Origin: Clostridia bacterium
GTDB taxonomy: Bacteria; Bacillota; Clostridia; Oscillospirales; Acutalibacteraceae
Assembly (NCBI GenBank): GCA_024692685.1
Contig: JAILMJ010000010.1
Coordinates: 43,181-107,180 of the forward strand
Direction: 5' to 3'
Length of the DNA stretch: 64,000 nt
Shown here one piece after another: positions 44,549 to 55,155 of this stretch; position 1 is the stretch's first letter; every line of letters starts with the position of its first letter. Under the pieces are notes generated by a model that was not told the origin of the DNA, did no database searches, and saw only the letters and a list, made by a program, of their open reading frames with translations. The position numbers and the translations under genes were made by a program.

Positions 44549-46099
44549 ATGGTACAGAAAAAAACAGTGTTTTTAACCGGCGCCTCGGGAAATATGGGTC
44601 ATCACAGTTTTCTCGAATTCATGAAGCATAAGGATCAGTACAATATTGTAGTTCTTATCAGAGACAGCGAGAAAAACAGAAAATTGTTCGCAGACTATCT
44701 CAATGATCCCTCGGTAAGAATTGTCTGGGGCGATCTCAAAAACTACGCAGATGTTGAAAAGTGCGTAGCCGGTTCAGATTACGTTCTTCATGTCGGCGGT
44801 ATGGTTTCTCCCTCTGCCGATTATTATCCGACAAAGACCGTTGTTACCAATACAACTGCTGCCAGAAACATCGTTAACGCAGTCAAAGCTCAGCCCAATC
44901 CCGATGCGATTAAGGTTGTCTATATCGGTACGGTTGCCGAAACCGGTGACAGAAACGCTCCTATACATTGGGCGCGCACGGGCGACCCCATAAAGATTTC
45001 CATTTACGATCACTATGCCTGCTCTAAAGTAATAGCTGAGGAGATTTTTGCCGACAGCGGTCTCAAATACTGGGTATCCCTGCGTCAGTCCGGTATACTT
45101 TATGCCGATATTCTCAAAAACATCGATCCCATTATGTTCCATGTTCCGATTAACGGAGTGCTTGAATGGGCTACCGTTGATGATTCCGCCCGTCTGATGG
45201 TAAATGTCTGCGGCGATGATATTCCTGAGGAATTCTGGAGAAGGTTCTACAATATCGGTTCCGGTGAAGAATACAGACTTACCAACTATGAATTTGAAGA
45301 ACTTCTTCTCAATACCACTCTGCGTATGGGTTCAAGCAAGAAGCTGTTCAAGCCCAACTGGTTCATTACCAGAAACTTCCACGGTCAATGGTACTATGAC
45401 GGCGATGAGCTCGAGAAGTACTGCCACTTCAGAGCGAATATTCCCGTTGAGGATTATTTCAGAGGAATGCTTGACCAGGTTGCTCCGTTCTACAAACTTG
45501 CGTTTTTGGCAAAGCCCATCTCCGGCATTCTCAGAGATACATTTATGAAAAAACTCGCCAACACCGAGATTTACGGTACTCAGTGGTGGATAAAAAACAA
45601 TATTCCCGAGAGAATTTCCGCTTATTTCGGCTCCCTCGAGGAGTATAAGGCTATCCCCGACACTTGGGAGAATTATAAGATTGTCATTCCTTCAAAGAAG
45701 ACAACCGCTTCTGATGTCGTGATTCTCAATCACGGTTATGATGAGAGCAAGGCAGTGAGCGATATCACTCTTGATGACCTTAAAGAAGCCGCTAAATTCA
45801 GAGGCGGCGAATGCCTTGCAACTGCTGATGAATATGTTGATTTCTATACTCCTATCAAGTGGAAATCAGCAAGAGGCAACGAATTCATGATGAGCGCTAA
45901 TCTTGTGCTCAAAGGCGGTCATTGGTGTCCCGCGGAGTTCCCGACCGATTGTGAAGGCAAAAAGTTCTACTGGGATTATGACTATGAAGCCTCCATCAAC
46001 CCGTTCTTTGCTCAGGTTTGGTATCCGCTTCACGATAAGAGCGAAAACAATGTTTATACCGAAGCGATATTCAAGGGCTTTGAGGGTTTCAAAGACTGA
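44549..46099 (+). CDS. Extended-SDR NAD(P)-dependent oxidoreductase/epimerase-like protein with extra C-terminal domain
   Basis: The N-terminal 300 residues form an extended SDR: the NAD loop LTGASGNMGHH (9-19), the aspartate after VWGDLKNYADV, VYIGTVAET, and the YxxxK pair in YDHYACSKV. The remaining 200 or so residues lie outside a normal SDR. They include an Arg/Asn-rich segment and an aromatic C-terminus with FMMSANLVLKGGHWCPAEF and a Tyr/Trp-rich run, and I cannot assign a fold. Strong GGAGG site and own promoter. Substrate unknown; steroid, sugar-nucleotide or polyketide-like compounds are all possible. Confidence 0.72.
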   Translation: MVQKKTVFLTGASGNMGHHSFLEFMKHKDQYNIVVLIRDSEKNRKLFADYLNDPSVRIVWGDLKNYADVEKCVAGSDYVLHVGGMVSPSADYYPTKTVVTNTTAARNIVNAVKAQPNPDAIKVVYIGTVAETGDRNAPIHWARTGDPIKISIYDHYACSKVIAEEIFADSGLKYWVSLRQSGILYADILKNIDPIMFHVPINGVLEWATVDDSARLMVNVCGDDIPEEFWRRFYNIGSGEEYRLTNYEFEELLLNTTLRMGSSKKLFKPNWFITRNFHGQWYYDGDELEKYCHFRANIPVEDYFRGMLDQVAPFYKLAFLAKPISGILRDTFMKKLANTEIYGTQWWIKNNIPERISAYFGSLEEYKAIPDTWENYKIVIPSKKTTASDVVILNHGYDESKAVSDITLDDLKEAAKFRGGECLATADEYVDFYTPIKWKSARGNEFMMSANLVLKGGHWCPAEFPTDCEGKKFYWDYDYEASINPFFAQVWYPLHDKSENNVYTEAIFKGFEGFKD

Positions 46100-46130
46100 T
46101 TGACCTTGCCCCGTAAAAGTTGAATTAACA

Positions 46131-46158
46131 TTAAAGGCAGAGATATCTCTGCCTTTAA
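46131..46158 (+). terminator. Perfect 28-base palindrome, likely terminator of the SDR-like gene
   Basis: TTAAAGGCAGAGAT and its exact complement form a 14-bp arm palindrome ending in TTTAATTG. The T-run is short, so efficiency is uncertain. Confidence 0.65.
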
Positions 46159-46181
46159 TTGATAGCGGAGAAATGAGAGCT

Positions 46182-47825
46182 ATGTCTGGATTTATCAAAC
46201 GAATAATATGTTTATCCCTGTGTGCTGTGCTGTTGTCTGCGCTTTGCTCCTGCAATAAGGCCGGCAATACCGAGAGCGTCGCCCTCAAAGTCGGGGTGAG
46301 CGGTATGACAGGTAATTTCAATCCGTTTTATGCTACCGAAAGCGGCGATGTAACTGTCAATTCTCTTTTGTTTGACAGTTTGCAGTCCGTCAGGGGAGAA
46401 ACTCACAAAAACAATGCGGGTTCGATAACATACAAAGTGATGGCCGACGGTACCGTCAGTTACACCGTAACCGTTGAACCCGGTCTTGTTTTTTCGGACG
46501 GAACACCCGTCACAATTGATGATGTCATCTTTTTCTATTATTTCATCAGCGATGCCACCTATAAAGGCGTGTATTCGGATTTTTATCTCAATGATATAGC
46601 CGGACTGAAAGAATATTATTATGATGATCCTGACTATTCGTCCTCAGGCATTACTCCCGGCTCGGAGGGTGAGAAGGCATACATTAATGCCAATTATTCG
46701 GATGAAATAAAAGTTAAAGAGATATCGGGTATCAAACGTGTTGATGATTATACATGTACGGTTCTCTACAACACTCCTTCATTATCTGCTCTGTCAGAAC
46801 TCAATGCAGTTATTGTTTCCTCTGCGCGTTACGGCGCAAATTATATTAAAGGCGGCGCTCAGGCTGTTGAGAGTATCAGGACGCCCGTGGGCAGCGGAGC
46901 CTATTTCATTGATGATTACAAGTCAGGCAAAGCGAATCTGCGCGTCAACAATTACATAGAGCCCCGTCCTTATTTTAAAGAACTCGATATGATTGAAACG
47001 CCGGATGAGGATCAGCCTTCCGCGCTTGCAAACGGCAAACTCGATGTAATTTCCGTCAGAGCTACTGCGGCCGCAATGAGTGTTCTGAAAAATGATAATA
47101 TCTTTGTTTCGCTTTCGGACGAAACCCGGTATTATACAGTGTTTTTTAATACGGCAACATTGCCCGATGAGGAAATCAGGCGGTCGCTGATGGCGGATTT
47201 TTCCGATTATTCGGCTCTTGATGAATATGCGGGTGAATACTATACAAAGCTTTATCTGCCTTTGAGTCTGAATTATACTTTGGCAGACAGACGTTCTGCT
47301 CCATATTATCTTTCGGAGGTATTTTCGGTCGATATGACTGCGCTCGGTCTTACTCTGAATGCTGTTTATCCGCAGGAAGACTATGCCGGCGAGCTGATAT
47401 TGAAGTCGTATTCCGCCCAGCTTTCTTCTTACGGAGTCAATCTGCAGATTATACCCGCTGCCCTGAGTGACATTTATTCCGGGTCTGCAAGCGCCGGAGC
47501 CGACCTTATTCTTGTCCCGACTGAGGACGGTGGATCAATCTCAAAGTACGATTATTATAATTCGGCGGGCAATAAAAACTATTTTCACTTCTCATCTCCG
47601 CTTGCCGATGCTTTGACTCTTTCCATCAGTTCCGCAATAGGTTACGGAGATTACCGTACACCGAGCGCCGAACTGCTCGACCATATTATGAAATCCTGCG
47701 TTGAATTGCCGATCTGCCAATTTCAGACGGTTATCGCCGTAAATCTTTCGGCTGTTTCGGAAAATGCGGTCGATTCTCTGCCTTCTGCCTATTCGTTAAG
47801 CGAGATTATAACCGCACTTTACTGA
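46182..47825 (+). CDS. Extracellular solute-binding lipoprotein, family 5 (oligopeptide type)
   Basis: 547-residue lipoprotein. Signal peptide with a lipobox ending LCSC; the second Cys would be lipidated. The mature part follows the family 5 plan of OppA/DppA: FNPFYATESGD, LLFDSLQ, VEPGLVFSDGTPVTIDDVIFFYYFI, VGSGAYFIDDYKSGKANLRVN. It would bind peptides, nickel or other solutes outside the membrane. No permease or ATPase genes adjoin it, which makes it an orphan. GCGGAG at 46165-46170 fits ATG 46182 better than ATG 46173. Confidence 0.82.
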   Translation: MSGFIKRIICLSLCAVLLSALCSCNKAGNTESVALKVGVSGMTGNFNPFYATESGDVTVNSLLFDSLQSVRGETHKNNAGSITYKVMADGTVSYTVTVEPGLVFSDGTPVTIDDVIFFYYFISDATYKGVYSDFYLNDIAGLKEYYYDDPDYSSSGITPGSEGEKAYINANYSDEIKVKEISGIKRVDDYTCTVLYNTPSLSALSELNAVIVSSARYGANYIKGGAQAVESIRTPVGSGAYFIDDYKSGKANLRVNNYIEPRPYFKELDMIETPDEDQPSALANGKLDVISVRATAAAMSVLKNDNIFVSLSDETRYYTVFFNTATLPDEEIRRSLMADFSDYSALDEYAGEYYTKLYLPLSLNYTLADRRSAPYYLSEVFSVDMTALGLTLNAVYPQEDYAGELILKSYSAQLSSYGVNLQIIPAALSDIYSGSASAGADLILVPTEDGGSISKYDYYNSAGNKNYFHFSSPLADALTLSISSAIGYGDYRTPSAELLDHIMKSCVELPICQFQTVIAVNLSAVSENAVDSLPSAYSLSEIITALY

Positions 47826-47845
47826 AAGTAAATAATAATTAATTC

Positions 47846-47892
47846 CGCCGCTGACAGTACAGTCAATCTCAGCGGCGTTTTTTCTTTTTTTC
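47846..47892 (+). terminator. Intrinsic terminator of the solute-binding protein gene
   Basis: Stem CGCCGCTGA/TCAGCGGCG with a 14-base loop, followed by TTTTTTCTTTTTTT. Confidence 0.92.
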
Positions 47893-47934
47893 CGGGAAAT
47901 AAACGGATAAAAGCCGTCAATGATTTGCCTGTGC

Positions 47935-47963
47935 TTGACATTTTTATTAATTAATATTATTAT
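47935..47963 (+). promoter_or_regulatory. Predicted promoter of the rnj-gdpP-rplI-dnaB operon
   Basis: TTGACA (47935-47940), 17-base A/T spacer, TATTAT (47958-47963). A leader of about 90 bases follows, with a small CGCC/GGCG hairpin (about 48014-48027). Confidence 0.7.
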
Positions 47964-48061
47964 ATACTGGTATCATAGGGTATCATATCCATAAACGATA
48001 CCGGTTTATCTGCGCCGCACAAGGCGTATACCGGCGCTTAATCATATACTTAGGAGAAAAC

Positions 48062-49981
48062 ATGCAAAAAAACAAAAACAACGAAAACAGGAAAAAGAAT
48101 GATAAGAAATCTGTACCTGCGGAAAAGGCGGGTAATCAGAACAGAAAGCCCAAAACAAACAGAAATCAAACTAAGGGTACTGCGGGTGCTGAATCAGAAA
48201 AATCCAAAAACAGTTTAAGACAAAGCGCACGCAGGGATGCCGCCGCTTCCGGAGTTCAGGGTAAGAAGAGAACCAACCGTGCTCCGAGAAACGGCTCAAG
48301 AAAAAAGCAGAAAACGAAGTCGCTCAGCCCGGTGAGGATTGCTTTTCTCGGCGGAATAAATGAAGTCGGCAAAAATATGACGCTCTATGAATACGAAAAC
48401 GATATGTTTATCGTTGACTGCGGCCTGTCATTTCCCGAGCCCGATATGCCGGGAGTTGATATGGTTATTCCGGACTTCACTTTCGTTGAGAGAAATGCCG
48501 ATAAAATCAAGGGTATTGTCATTACTCACGGCCATGAGGATCACATAGGCGGTCTTGCCTATCTGCTTAAAACTGTTAATATTCCCGTTTATGCAACCCG
48601 TCTTACCATCGGCCTTATTGAGGGAAAGCTTAAAGAACATAACATTCTTTCATCAGCAAAGCTCAATGAGGTTAAGCCCGGTGATGTTGTTACCCTGGGC
48701 AATTTCAGCATTGAGATGATTCATGTCAATCACTCAATTCCCGATTCAATAGGTCTTGCAATTACCTGCGGAGCGGGCACCGTTGTTCAGACCGGCGACT
48801 TTAAAATCGATGCCACGCCCATTGACGGCGGAATGATTGACCTGGCAAGATTTGCGGAGCTCGGCAACAAGGGTGTTCTTGCCCTTCTGTCAGACTCTAC
48901 CAACGCCGAAAGGCCGGGATTTACTGAGAGTGAGCGCAGAGTGGGAGAATCCTTTGAGGTGTTATTCAGGAAGGCGGGCAAAAACAGGATTATTGTCGCA
49001 ACTTTTGCCTCAAATATTCACAGGGTTCAGCAGATAATCAATGTTGCCCATTCTCTCGGCAGAAAGGTTGCTCTTGTGGGGCGTTCACTTGAAAACGTTG
49101 TTCAGGTATCAACCCAGCTCGGTTATCTGAATATTCCGGATAACACAATGATAAACTCCGATCTTATAAATACTCAGCCGTCCGATAAACTTGTTATTAT
49201 CACAACCGGGAGCCAGGGCGAGCCTATGTCGGCTTTAACAAGAATGGCTTTTTCGGATCACCGCAAGGTTGAAATAAAACCGAATGACTATGTTATTATT
49301 TCCGCTACTCCCATTCCCGGCAACGAGAAGACAGTCGGAAACGTTGTCAACGAGCTTATGAAACTCGGCGCGCAGGTCATATATGAGAAAATGTATGATG
49401 TTCATGTTTCGGGTCACGCCTGCCAGGAAGAGCTTAAGCTTATTATGGGACTGACAAAGCCGAAGTATTTCATTCCGGTTCACGGCGAGCAGAAGCACCT
49501 GAGAAAACATGCGGGTCTCGCTGAGATTATGGGTATTTCTGCCGATAAAGTATTTATCGGCGATAACGGTATGGTCGCGGAAATTACCGCAGATTCCATT
49601 AAACAGGGGAGTCCGGTTCCCGCAGGCAGAGTCTTTGTCGACGGCTACGGTGTCGGTGATGTCGGCTCTGTCGTGCTCAGAGACAGGAAGCGTCTCGGCG
49701 AGGACGGTATCATTGTCGTTACCGCCTCAGTTGATTATGAAACAGGTCAGTTAATTGCAGGGCCCGAGGTTATATCAAGAGGCTTCGTCTATGTCAAAGA
49801 GGCGGAGGAACTCATATCGAGCGCCCGTTCTGTTGCCGAAAAAACACTTGAAAACTGTTATTACTCCGATATTACGGATATCAACGCAATCAAAGGCAAA
49901 CTCAGAGACGCAGTTTCCCGTTTTGTCTATGAGCAGACAAAAAGAGAGCCTATGATTTTGCCGATTATTATGGAGGTCTGA
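48062..49981 (+). CDS. rnj: Ribonuclease J with a basic N-terminal extension
   Basis: Endo- and 5'-exoribonuclease of RNA turnover and rRNA maturation. The beta-lactamase/beta-CASP core starts near residue 95 (RIAFLGGINEVGKNM). The metal motif is H156-G-H-E-D-H161 in ITHGHEDHIGG; further motifs are QTGDFKID, SDSTNAERPG, TGSQGEP, SGHA and PVHGE. The first 95 residues are almost only Lys, Arg, Asn, Gln, Ser and Ala, a disordered basic arm longer than usual. Start ATG behind TAGGAGAA. First gene of a seven-gene operon. Confidence 0.93.
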   Translation: MQKNKNNENRKKNDKKSVPAEKAGNQNRKPKTNRNQTKGTAGAESEKSKNSLRQSARRDAAASGVQGKKRTNRAPRNGSRKKQKTKSLSPVRIAFLGGINEVGKNMTLYEYENDMFIVDCGLSFPEPDMPGVDMVIPDFTFVERNADKIKGIVITHGHEDHIGGLAYLLKTVNIPVYATRLTIGLIEGKLKEHNILSSAKLNEVKPGDVVTLGNFSIEMIHVNHSIPDSIGLAITCGAGTVVQTGDFKIDATPIDGGMIDLARFAELGNKGVLALLSDSTNAERPGFTESERRVGESFEVLFRKAGKNRIIVATFASNIHRVQQIINVAHSLGRKVALVGRSLENVVQVSTQLGYLNIPDNTMINSDLINTQPSDKLVIITTGSQGEPMSALTRMAFSDHRKVEIKPNDYVIISATPIPGNEKTVGNVVNELMKLGAQVIYEKMYDVHVSGHACQEELKLIMGLTKPKYFIPVHGEQKHLRKHAGLAEIMGISADKVFIGDNGMVAEITADSIKQGSPVPAGRVFVDGYGVGDVGSVVLRDRKRLGEDGIIVVTASVDYETGQLIAGPEVISRGFVYVKEAEELISSARSVAEKTLENCYYSDITDINAIKGKLRDAVSRFVYEQTKREPMILPIIMEV

Positions 49982-51934
49982 ATGAAATTCAAGGGTTTCA
50001 GATACGATACTTTGCTTATCGCCGTGTCGCTTGCCGTCGCGGTGGTATTCACTACCCTTACGGTACGTGATAATAAGCAGCTTGCTCTCTATGAGTGCAT
50101 AGCGATTATTGCAATTTTTATCTTTGCCCTTGTAAGAATCCTTATGAGCAGGCGGAGATATATCCGCTTCCTCCGTAAATCCGCGGAGTCGCTGGACATC
50201 ACCAACAGAAATGTGCTTTCTGAACTTGATTATCCGGTTGCCGTTTGCAGTGAAGACGGAACGATAGTCTGGTGCAACGGGATATTTATCGATGATATAG
50301 CCGGGGGAGAGCTTACAGAGACCGTATCTGTTGATGCTTTTTTCGAAAAATTCGATGAAGAAAACGGCGGTACTGTTGTCAGATGCGCAGGCAAATACTA
50401 TATCGAATATGAGCGCAGATTTACACAGGACGGTTCCTCTTTCCGCGTGCTTACATTTTTTGATATTACCGACCTTAAAGAAATTGAAGACGAATATAAC
50501 GCGACCAGGCCATACGGCATATTGATTGAAATAGACAATATCGGCGAGGCACGTTCCGGTTACAGGGACAGTGAAAGAACCGAAATAAAAGGCCACATTG
50601 AAACTATGATTGATGAGTGGTGTGATAAATTCGGCTCCGCAGTCAAGGGAATAGGCGATGAACGGTATGTGGTCTATACCGAAAAAAGAAATATCGACCT
50701 TATGATTGCCGATAAGTTCTCCATTCTCGATAAAGTCAGAAAGTATGAATACAGAAACAAAAACGCAGGTCTTACTCTTTCAATGGGCATAGCCTCCGGC
50801 AATGACCTGAGGGCCTGTGAAAAAGAGTCCAGAAAAACGCTTGAAATCGCCCTGGGCAGAGGCGGTGACCAGGCTGCCGTAAAAACAGACGATTCCTATG
50901 AATTCTTCGGCGGTGTCAGCAAGAGCGCAGAGAAGAAATACCGTTCGCGAATCCGTGTTTGGGGGCGTAAACTTGCCTCCGATATTTCCGAGAGCGGAAA
51001 TGTCATTATCTGCGGACATAAAAACTCTGACTTTGACGCTGTCGGTGCTGCGGCGGGCGTTGCCTACATTGCCCGTTGTCTGAATGTTGAAACACACATT
51101 GCCGTGGACAGGTCAACATCCCTTGCGGGAAAGCTTATTGACGAACTCGGTAACGAATACAAAAATCTGTTTATTGACGAAGACGAAGCCTTTGGCCGCA
51201 TTAACAGACGAACCCTTCTTGTTATAGTTGATACCCATAATCCGTCGTTCATCGAATATCCGGATTTGTTTTATAAAACCGAAAAAAGAATAATAATCGA
51301 TCATCACAGACTTGCTCCCGGAATTGATACGGCTATTGCTTACTTTATGCATAATTCCGGCGCTTCGTCAACCTGTGAAATGATAACAGAGATAATTCAG
51401 TATGCCGTTCCGGATTCGCCGGTTCCCGTCAATACAGCGGAGGCTCTTATGTCCGGCCTTATGCTCGACACAAAGAATTTTTCCGTCAGGACAGGAGTGA
51501 GAACCTTTGAGGCCGCCGCATACCTCAAAGACAGGGGAGCGGATACGATTAATGTCAGAAAGCTTTTTGCCGACACTCTTGAAGTTGCCAAGGCCAAGAA
51601 CAGCGTTTTGCTCAGGGCCGAAAAGACATATAACATCGCAATATCAAGGCTGGAAGAAGAATATGAGGATTCAAGGCTCATAGCGGCTCAGGCAGCCGAT
51701 GAACTTCTGAATGTTGAAGGCGTATCAGCATCATTTATTATTTTTGCCGAAAACAATAAAATCTGTGTTTCGGCGAGAAGTATGGGTGAAATCAATGTTC
51801 AGTTGATAATGGAGGAAATGGGCGGCGGCGGTCATCAGACCATGGCTGCCTGCCAGATTGAAAATTCGGATATGGATACCGTTGAGAAAACAATAATTGA
51901 AATCTCAGAAACAATCTCGGAAAAGGAGAATTAA
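49982..51934 (+). CDS. gdpP: Cyclic-di-AMP phosphodiesterase GdpP
   Basis: Membrane enzyme that hydrolyses c-di-AMP. Two N-terminal helices (about 10-28 and 36-54), a PAS-like domain (60-160), a degenerate GGDEF domain (about 175-300), then a DHH/DHHA1 unit. DHH motifs: [26 protein letters not shown]; the DHHA1 motif is [10 protein letters not shown]. 650 residues, normal. It begins right at the rnj stop and precedes rplI, the standard gdpP-rplI-dnaB order. Loss of this gene in other Firmicutes raises c-di-AMP and beta-lactam tolerance. Confidence 0.95.
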   Translation: MKFKGFRYDTLLIAVSLAVAVVFTTLTVRDNKQLALYECIAIIAIFIFALVRILMSRRRYIRFLRKSAESLDITNRNVLSELDYPVAVCSEDGTIVWCNGIFIDDIAGGELTETVSVDAFFEKFDEENGGTVVRCAGKYYIEYERRFTQDGSSFRVLTFFDITDLKEIEDEYNATRPYGILIEIDNIGEARSGYRDSERTEIKGHIETMIDEWCDKFGSAVKGIGDERYVVYTEKRNIDLMIADKFSILDKVRKYEYRNKNAGLTLSMGIASGNDLRACEKESRKTLEIALGRGGDQAAVKTDDSYEFFGGVSKSAEKKYRSRIRVWGRKLASDISESGNVIICGHKNSDFDAVGAAAGVAYIARCLNVETHIAVDRSTSLAGKLIDELGNEYKNLFIDEDEAFGRINRRTLLVIVDTHNPSFIEYPDLFYKTEKRIIIDHHRLAPGIDTAIAYFMHNSGASSTCEMITEIIQYAVPDSPVPVNTAEALMSGLMLDTKNFSVRTGVRTFEAAAYLKDRGADTINVRKLFADTLEVAKAKNSVLLRAEKTYNIAISRLEEEYEDSRLIAAQAADELLNVEGVSASFIIFAENNKICVSARSMGEINVQLIMEEMGGGGHQTMAACQIENSDMDTVEKTIIEISETISEKEN

Positions 51935-51938
51935 TGAT

Positions 51939-52379
51939 ATGAAAGTCGTACTTATTCAGGATGTAAAAGGCCTCGGAAAGAAGGGTGAACTGGTCAATGT
52001 TTCCGACGGTTACGCAAGAAATTTCCTTTTGCCCCGCAAACTTGCTACAGGCGCCGATTCCCAGGCGATGAGCGAACTCAAAAACAAAGAGGCGGCGGAG
52101 AAGCACCGTATTGAAACCGAGATTGCATATGCAAAGGAGCTTGCCGGAAAGCTTGACGGCAAAACCGTAAAACTGTCCGCTAAGGCAGGCGCAAACGGGA
52201 AGCTTTTCGGTTCGGTAACTGCTAAGGATGTGGCGCAGGCTGTTTCCGAATCCTTCGGTATTGAAGTTGATAAAAAGAAAATTAATGTCGAGGATATTAA
52301 ATCCTTCGGCACCTTCCCATTTGAATTTAAACTTTACAACGGTATTTCCGCCGCGATGTTTGTTCTTGTCGGCGAATAA
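51939..52379 (+). CDS. rplI: Ribosomal protein bL9
   Basis: Large-subunit protein binding 23S rRNA near the L1 stalk. 146 residues with the N-terminal signature [25 protein letters not shown] spanning about 9-33, a long connecting helix, and a C-terminal domain ending FELKLYN-type ([15 protein letters not shown]). ATG 51939 fits AAGGAG twelve bases upstream. It starts four bases after gdpP. Confidence 0.97.
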   Translation: MKVVLIQDVKGLGKKGELVNVSDGYARNFLLPRKLATGADSQAMSELKNKEAAEKHRIETEIAYAKELAGKLDGKTVKLSAKAGANGKLFGSVTAKDVAQAVSESFGIEVDKKKINVEDIKSFGTFPFEFKLYNGISAAMFVLVGE

Positions 52380-52400
52380 GGATGATCGGAGAATCTCACT

Positions 52401-53795
52401 ATGGCAGAAAGTGATTATATGCCCCTTGAAGGAGTACAGATGCCCTGGAGTCTTGAAGCCGAGCAGGCGGTTCTCGGAAGTGTTCTCGTTGATCCGTCAT
52501 GCCTTTCCCAGGTCACGATATACATAAATGCCGAGTCTTTCTTCAACCCAAAGCATAAGGCAATTTTCAGCACTATGCTTACCCTTGACGGTATGGGCAC
52601 AAAGATTGATCCCCTTGTAGTGCTTAATCACCTTGTTGAGAAAGGCGAGTTTGACAGCGCAGGGGGTAAAAAGTATCTCTTTGATCTGGCTCAGGCAGTG
52701 CCCTCGACAGAGAATGTTGAGATGTATGCCAAAATAGTCAGGGAAAAATATTATATCAGAACTCTTATAGCTCTTTCGGGTGACACCATCAATAAGGCGG
52801 CTGCTCAGGAGTATACTGCCGATGAACTCCTCGATGAGACTGAGCAGAGAATATATAATATAAGGCAGGGCAAGACAAATAAAGCCCCGTCGAAACTCAG
52901 CGATATCATAGTCAATAACGTCTTCGATACCCTGAAAAAACTCTCAGGCGAAGACCGCGAACTGTATAAGGGTTATTCAACGGGTTTCAGGGAACTTGAC
53001 ACAATACTTACCGGGCTTAATAAATCCGACCTTATCATTGTCGGCGCAAGACCGGCTATGGGTAAGACAAGTTTTGCTCTGAACATAGCCAGAAATGTTT
53101 CTGTTGTTGGTAAAAAGAAAGTTTTGATGTTCTCTCTTGAGATGACGAAGGAACAGCTTGCAATGAGAGTCCTTGGTACCGAGTCAAGAGTGTCCAGCAA
53201 CAAGATGAGAAGCGGCCTTATATCCACGGAAGAGTGGAAACAAATCGGTATCGCAACATCCGTTCTCAACTCCTGTGAGCTTTATTTTGACGATTCGTCC
53301 GCTATCACCGTTCCTGAAATGAAAGCAAAAATCAGACGCCTGGGCGGTGTTGATCTCGTTATTATCGACTACCTCGGTCTTATTTCTTCCACCTCGTCCT
53401 CCATGGCTGAGAACAGGGTTAATCAGGTCAGTGAAATAACCAGGAGTCTCAAAGGTATGGCAAAGGATCTCAATATTCCCGTGCTCTGCCTGGCCCAGCT
53501 ATCCAGAGGTACCGAAGCAAGAGGCAGGTCTCATAAGCCTCAGCTTGCCGACCTTCGAGAATCCGGCTCTATTGAGCAGGACGCCGATATTGTTCTTATG
53601 CTTTACCGCGAGGATTACTACAAGGGCGAAAAAGAGGATGAGCCGGATGACAGCGAAGCGGGTAACGGCGAGGTTTCAACGGTATCCGTTATAATTGCCA
53701 AGAACAGGCACGGTTCCACGGGCACCGTGGACTTCGCCTGGGATTCCGAACACACACTCTTTGTTCCAATTGAGAAAATACACGATGAAAGATAA
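52401..53795 (+). CDS. dnaB: Replicative DNA helicase DnaB
   Basis: Hexameric fork helicase (DnaC in B. subtilis nomenclature). N-terminal domain PWSLEAEQAVLGSVL; RecA-type motor with Walker A GARPAMGKTSFAL, Walker B DLVIIDYLGLI, and the DnaB-specific LAQLSRGTEAR, LRESGSIEQDAD. No intein interrupts it. 464 residues. The end overlaps tilS by eleven bases. Confidence 0.97.
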   Translation: MAESDYMPLEGVQMPWSLEAEQAVLGSVLVDPSCLSQVTIYINAESFFNPKHKAIFSTMLTLDGMGTKIDPLVVLNHLVEKGEFDSAGGKKYLFDLAQAVPSTENVEMYAKIVREKYYIRTLIALSGDTINKAAAQEYTADELLDETEQRIYNIRQGKTNKAPSKLSDIIVNNVFDTLKKLSGEDRELYKGYSTGFRELDTILTGLNKSDLIIVGARPAMGKTSFALNIARNVSVVGKKKVLMFSLEMTKEQLAMRVLGTESRVSSNKMRSGLISTEEWKQIGIATSVLNSCELYFDDSSAITVPEMKAKIRRLGGVDLVIIDYLGLISSTSSSMAENRVNQVSEITRSLKGMAKDLNIPVLCLAQLSRGTEARGRSHKPQLADLRESGSIEQDADIVLMLYREDYYKGEKEDEPDDSEAGNGEVSTVSVIIAKNRHGSTGTVDFAWDSEHTLFVPIEKIHDER

Positions 53796-55155
53796 AGTTC
53801 TTAATACTTTGAGGAAGTATTCCATGCTTGACGGCGCGGATAAAGTTATTGTGGCGCTGTCCGGCGGAAGCGATTCAATGGCACTTCTCGGTATTCTTTG
53901 CTCACTCAGAGAGAAACTGAATATTGAAATAGAGGCTGCGCATGTGAATCACTGCCTCAGGGGAGCAGACTCAGACAATGATGAGTCTTTTGTGCGGCAA
54001 TGGTGCCGCGAAAACGGAATTAAACTTCACACTTTCAGGGCACAGGTTGCCGCTGTTGCAGAGGAAACAGGTGAATCCGTCGAAGAGGCTGGGAGAAGAA
54101 TCAGATATGATTTTTTTTCGGAAATTGCGGGTGACGGAAAAATCGCCACAGCTCATAACCTGAGTGACAGAATCGAGACCTTTATTTTCAATTTCACGAG
54201 GGGAGCGGGATTAAAGGGCCTTTGCTCTATCCCTCCCGTCAGAGGAAATATAATAAGGCCTTTAATTGAATGTTCCAAAGAGGATATTGAATACTATTGC
54301 AAATCCAATGAAATACCTTATGTTACCGATAAAACCAATGCCGATGTTACTTATTCGAGAAACAGAATCAGACATAATGTGGTTTCGGAGTTAAAAATAA
54401 TAAACCCATCTTTCGAGGAGTGCGCTTTAAGGTGCATAGATATCCTGAATGAGGATGAGGCTTGCCTCAACGAGCTTGCGGTTGAGCAATTAAAGAAATT
54501 AAAGCGCCCGGAGGGCTATGACGCTGCCGGTATTGCCGCTCTGCCAATGTCCCTTTCAAACCGTGTTATTTCTCTGATTATAGAGAAAGAAGCGGGCATA
54601 AATGCTGAAGGAAGTCTTATCCGTCAAATAAAAAACGCGGCGGACAGCTTTGCTCTTTCGGGTTTGGGTAAAACAATCCAGCTGCCGCAAAACCGCTTTA
54701 TGAGAATCAGACGCGGATTTATTGAGTTCCCGCAAGACGTAACTCCGCTTGATAAGGAACTGCAGCTTGAGACCGGGCTCAATGAATTCGGTCTGTTTAC
54801 CATTGAATTATCATTTTCAAATAATAACATAGATTGTTCACAGAATATTTCAAATGATTTTGCAGTTTATAATATCGACTGTGATAAAATCATTGGGAAT
54901 CTGACAGCCAGGAGCCGCAACGCTTCCGACGCTTTGAGAATCCCGAAAAGGAATGTGACAAAATCCCTGAGAAAACTGCAAAATGAAAAGGGTATCAGCC
55001 CTGAGCTCCGTCTCATTGCTCCTGTCATAGCCGACGACGAAGGTATTGTTGCTGCCTATCTATGCGGAGTTGACAAGAGAGTTGCAGTGACCTCTCAGAC
55101 GGAAAACATACTCAGAATTATTATCACGGAAGGTCGGAAAGCGGATAATGATTAA
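53785..55155 (+). CDS. tilS: tRNA(Ile)-lysidine synthase
   Basis: Converts C34 of the CAU-anticodon isoleucine tRNA to lysidine. N-type ATP pyrophosphatase loop [12 protein letters not shown] (about 24-35), then [35 protein letters not shown] and RNRIRHNV, all typical. The C-terminal tRNA-binding domain ends near [14 protein letters not shown]. 456 residues. ATG 53785 lies inside the end of dnaB, so translation is probably coupled. The tilS-hpt-ftsH order is widely conserved in Firmicutes. Confidence 0.94.
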   Translation: MKDKVLNTLRKYSMLDGADKVIVALSGGSDSMALLGILCSLREKLNIEIEAAHVNHCLRGADSDNDESFVRQWCRENGIKLHTFRAQVAAVAEETGESVEEAGRRIRYDFFSEIAGDGKIATAHNLSDRIETFIFNFTRGAGLKGLCSIPPVRGNIIRPLIECSKEDIEYYCKSNEIPYVTDKTNADVTYSRNRIRHNVVSELKIINPSFEECALRCIDILNEDEACLNELAVEQLKKLKRPEGYDAAGIAALPMSLSNRVISLIIEKEAGINAEGSLIRQIKNAADSFALSGLGKTIQLPQNRFMRIRRGFIEFPQDVTPLDKELQLETGLNEFGLFTIELSFSNNNIDCSQNISNDFAVYNIDCDKIIGNLTARSRNASDALRIPKRNVTKSLRKLQNEKGISPELRLIAPVIADDEGIVAAYLCGVDKRVAVTSQTENILRIIITEGRKADND

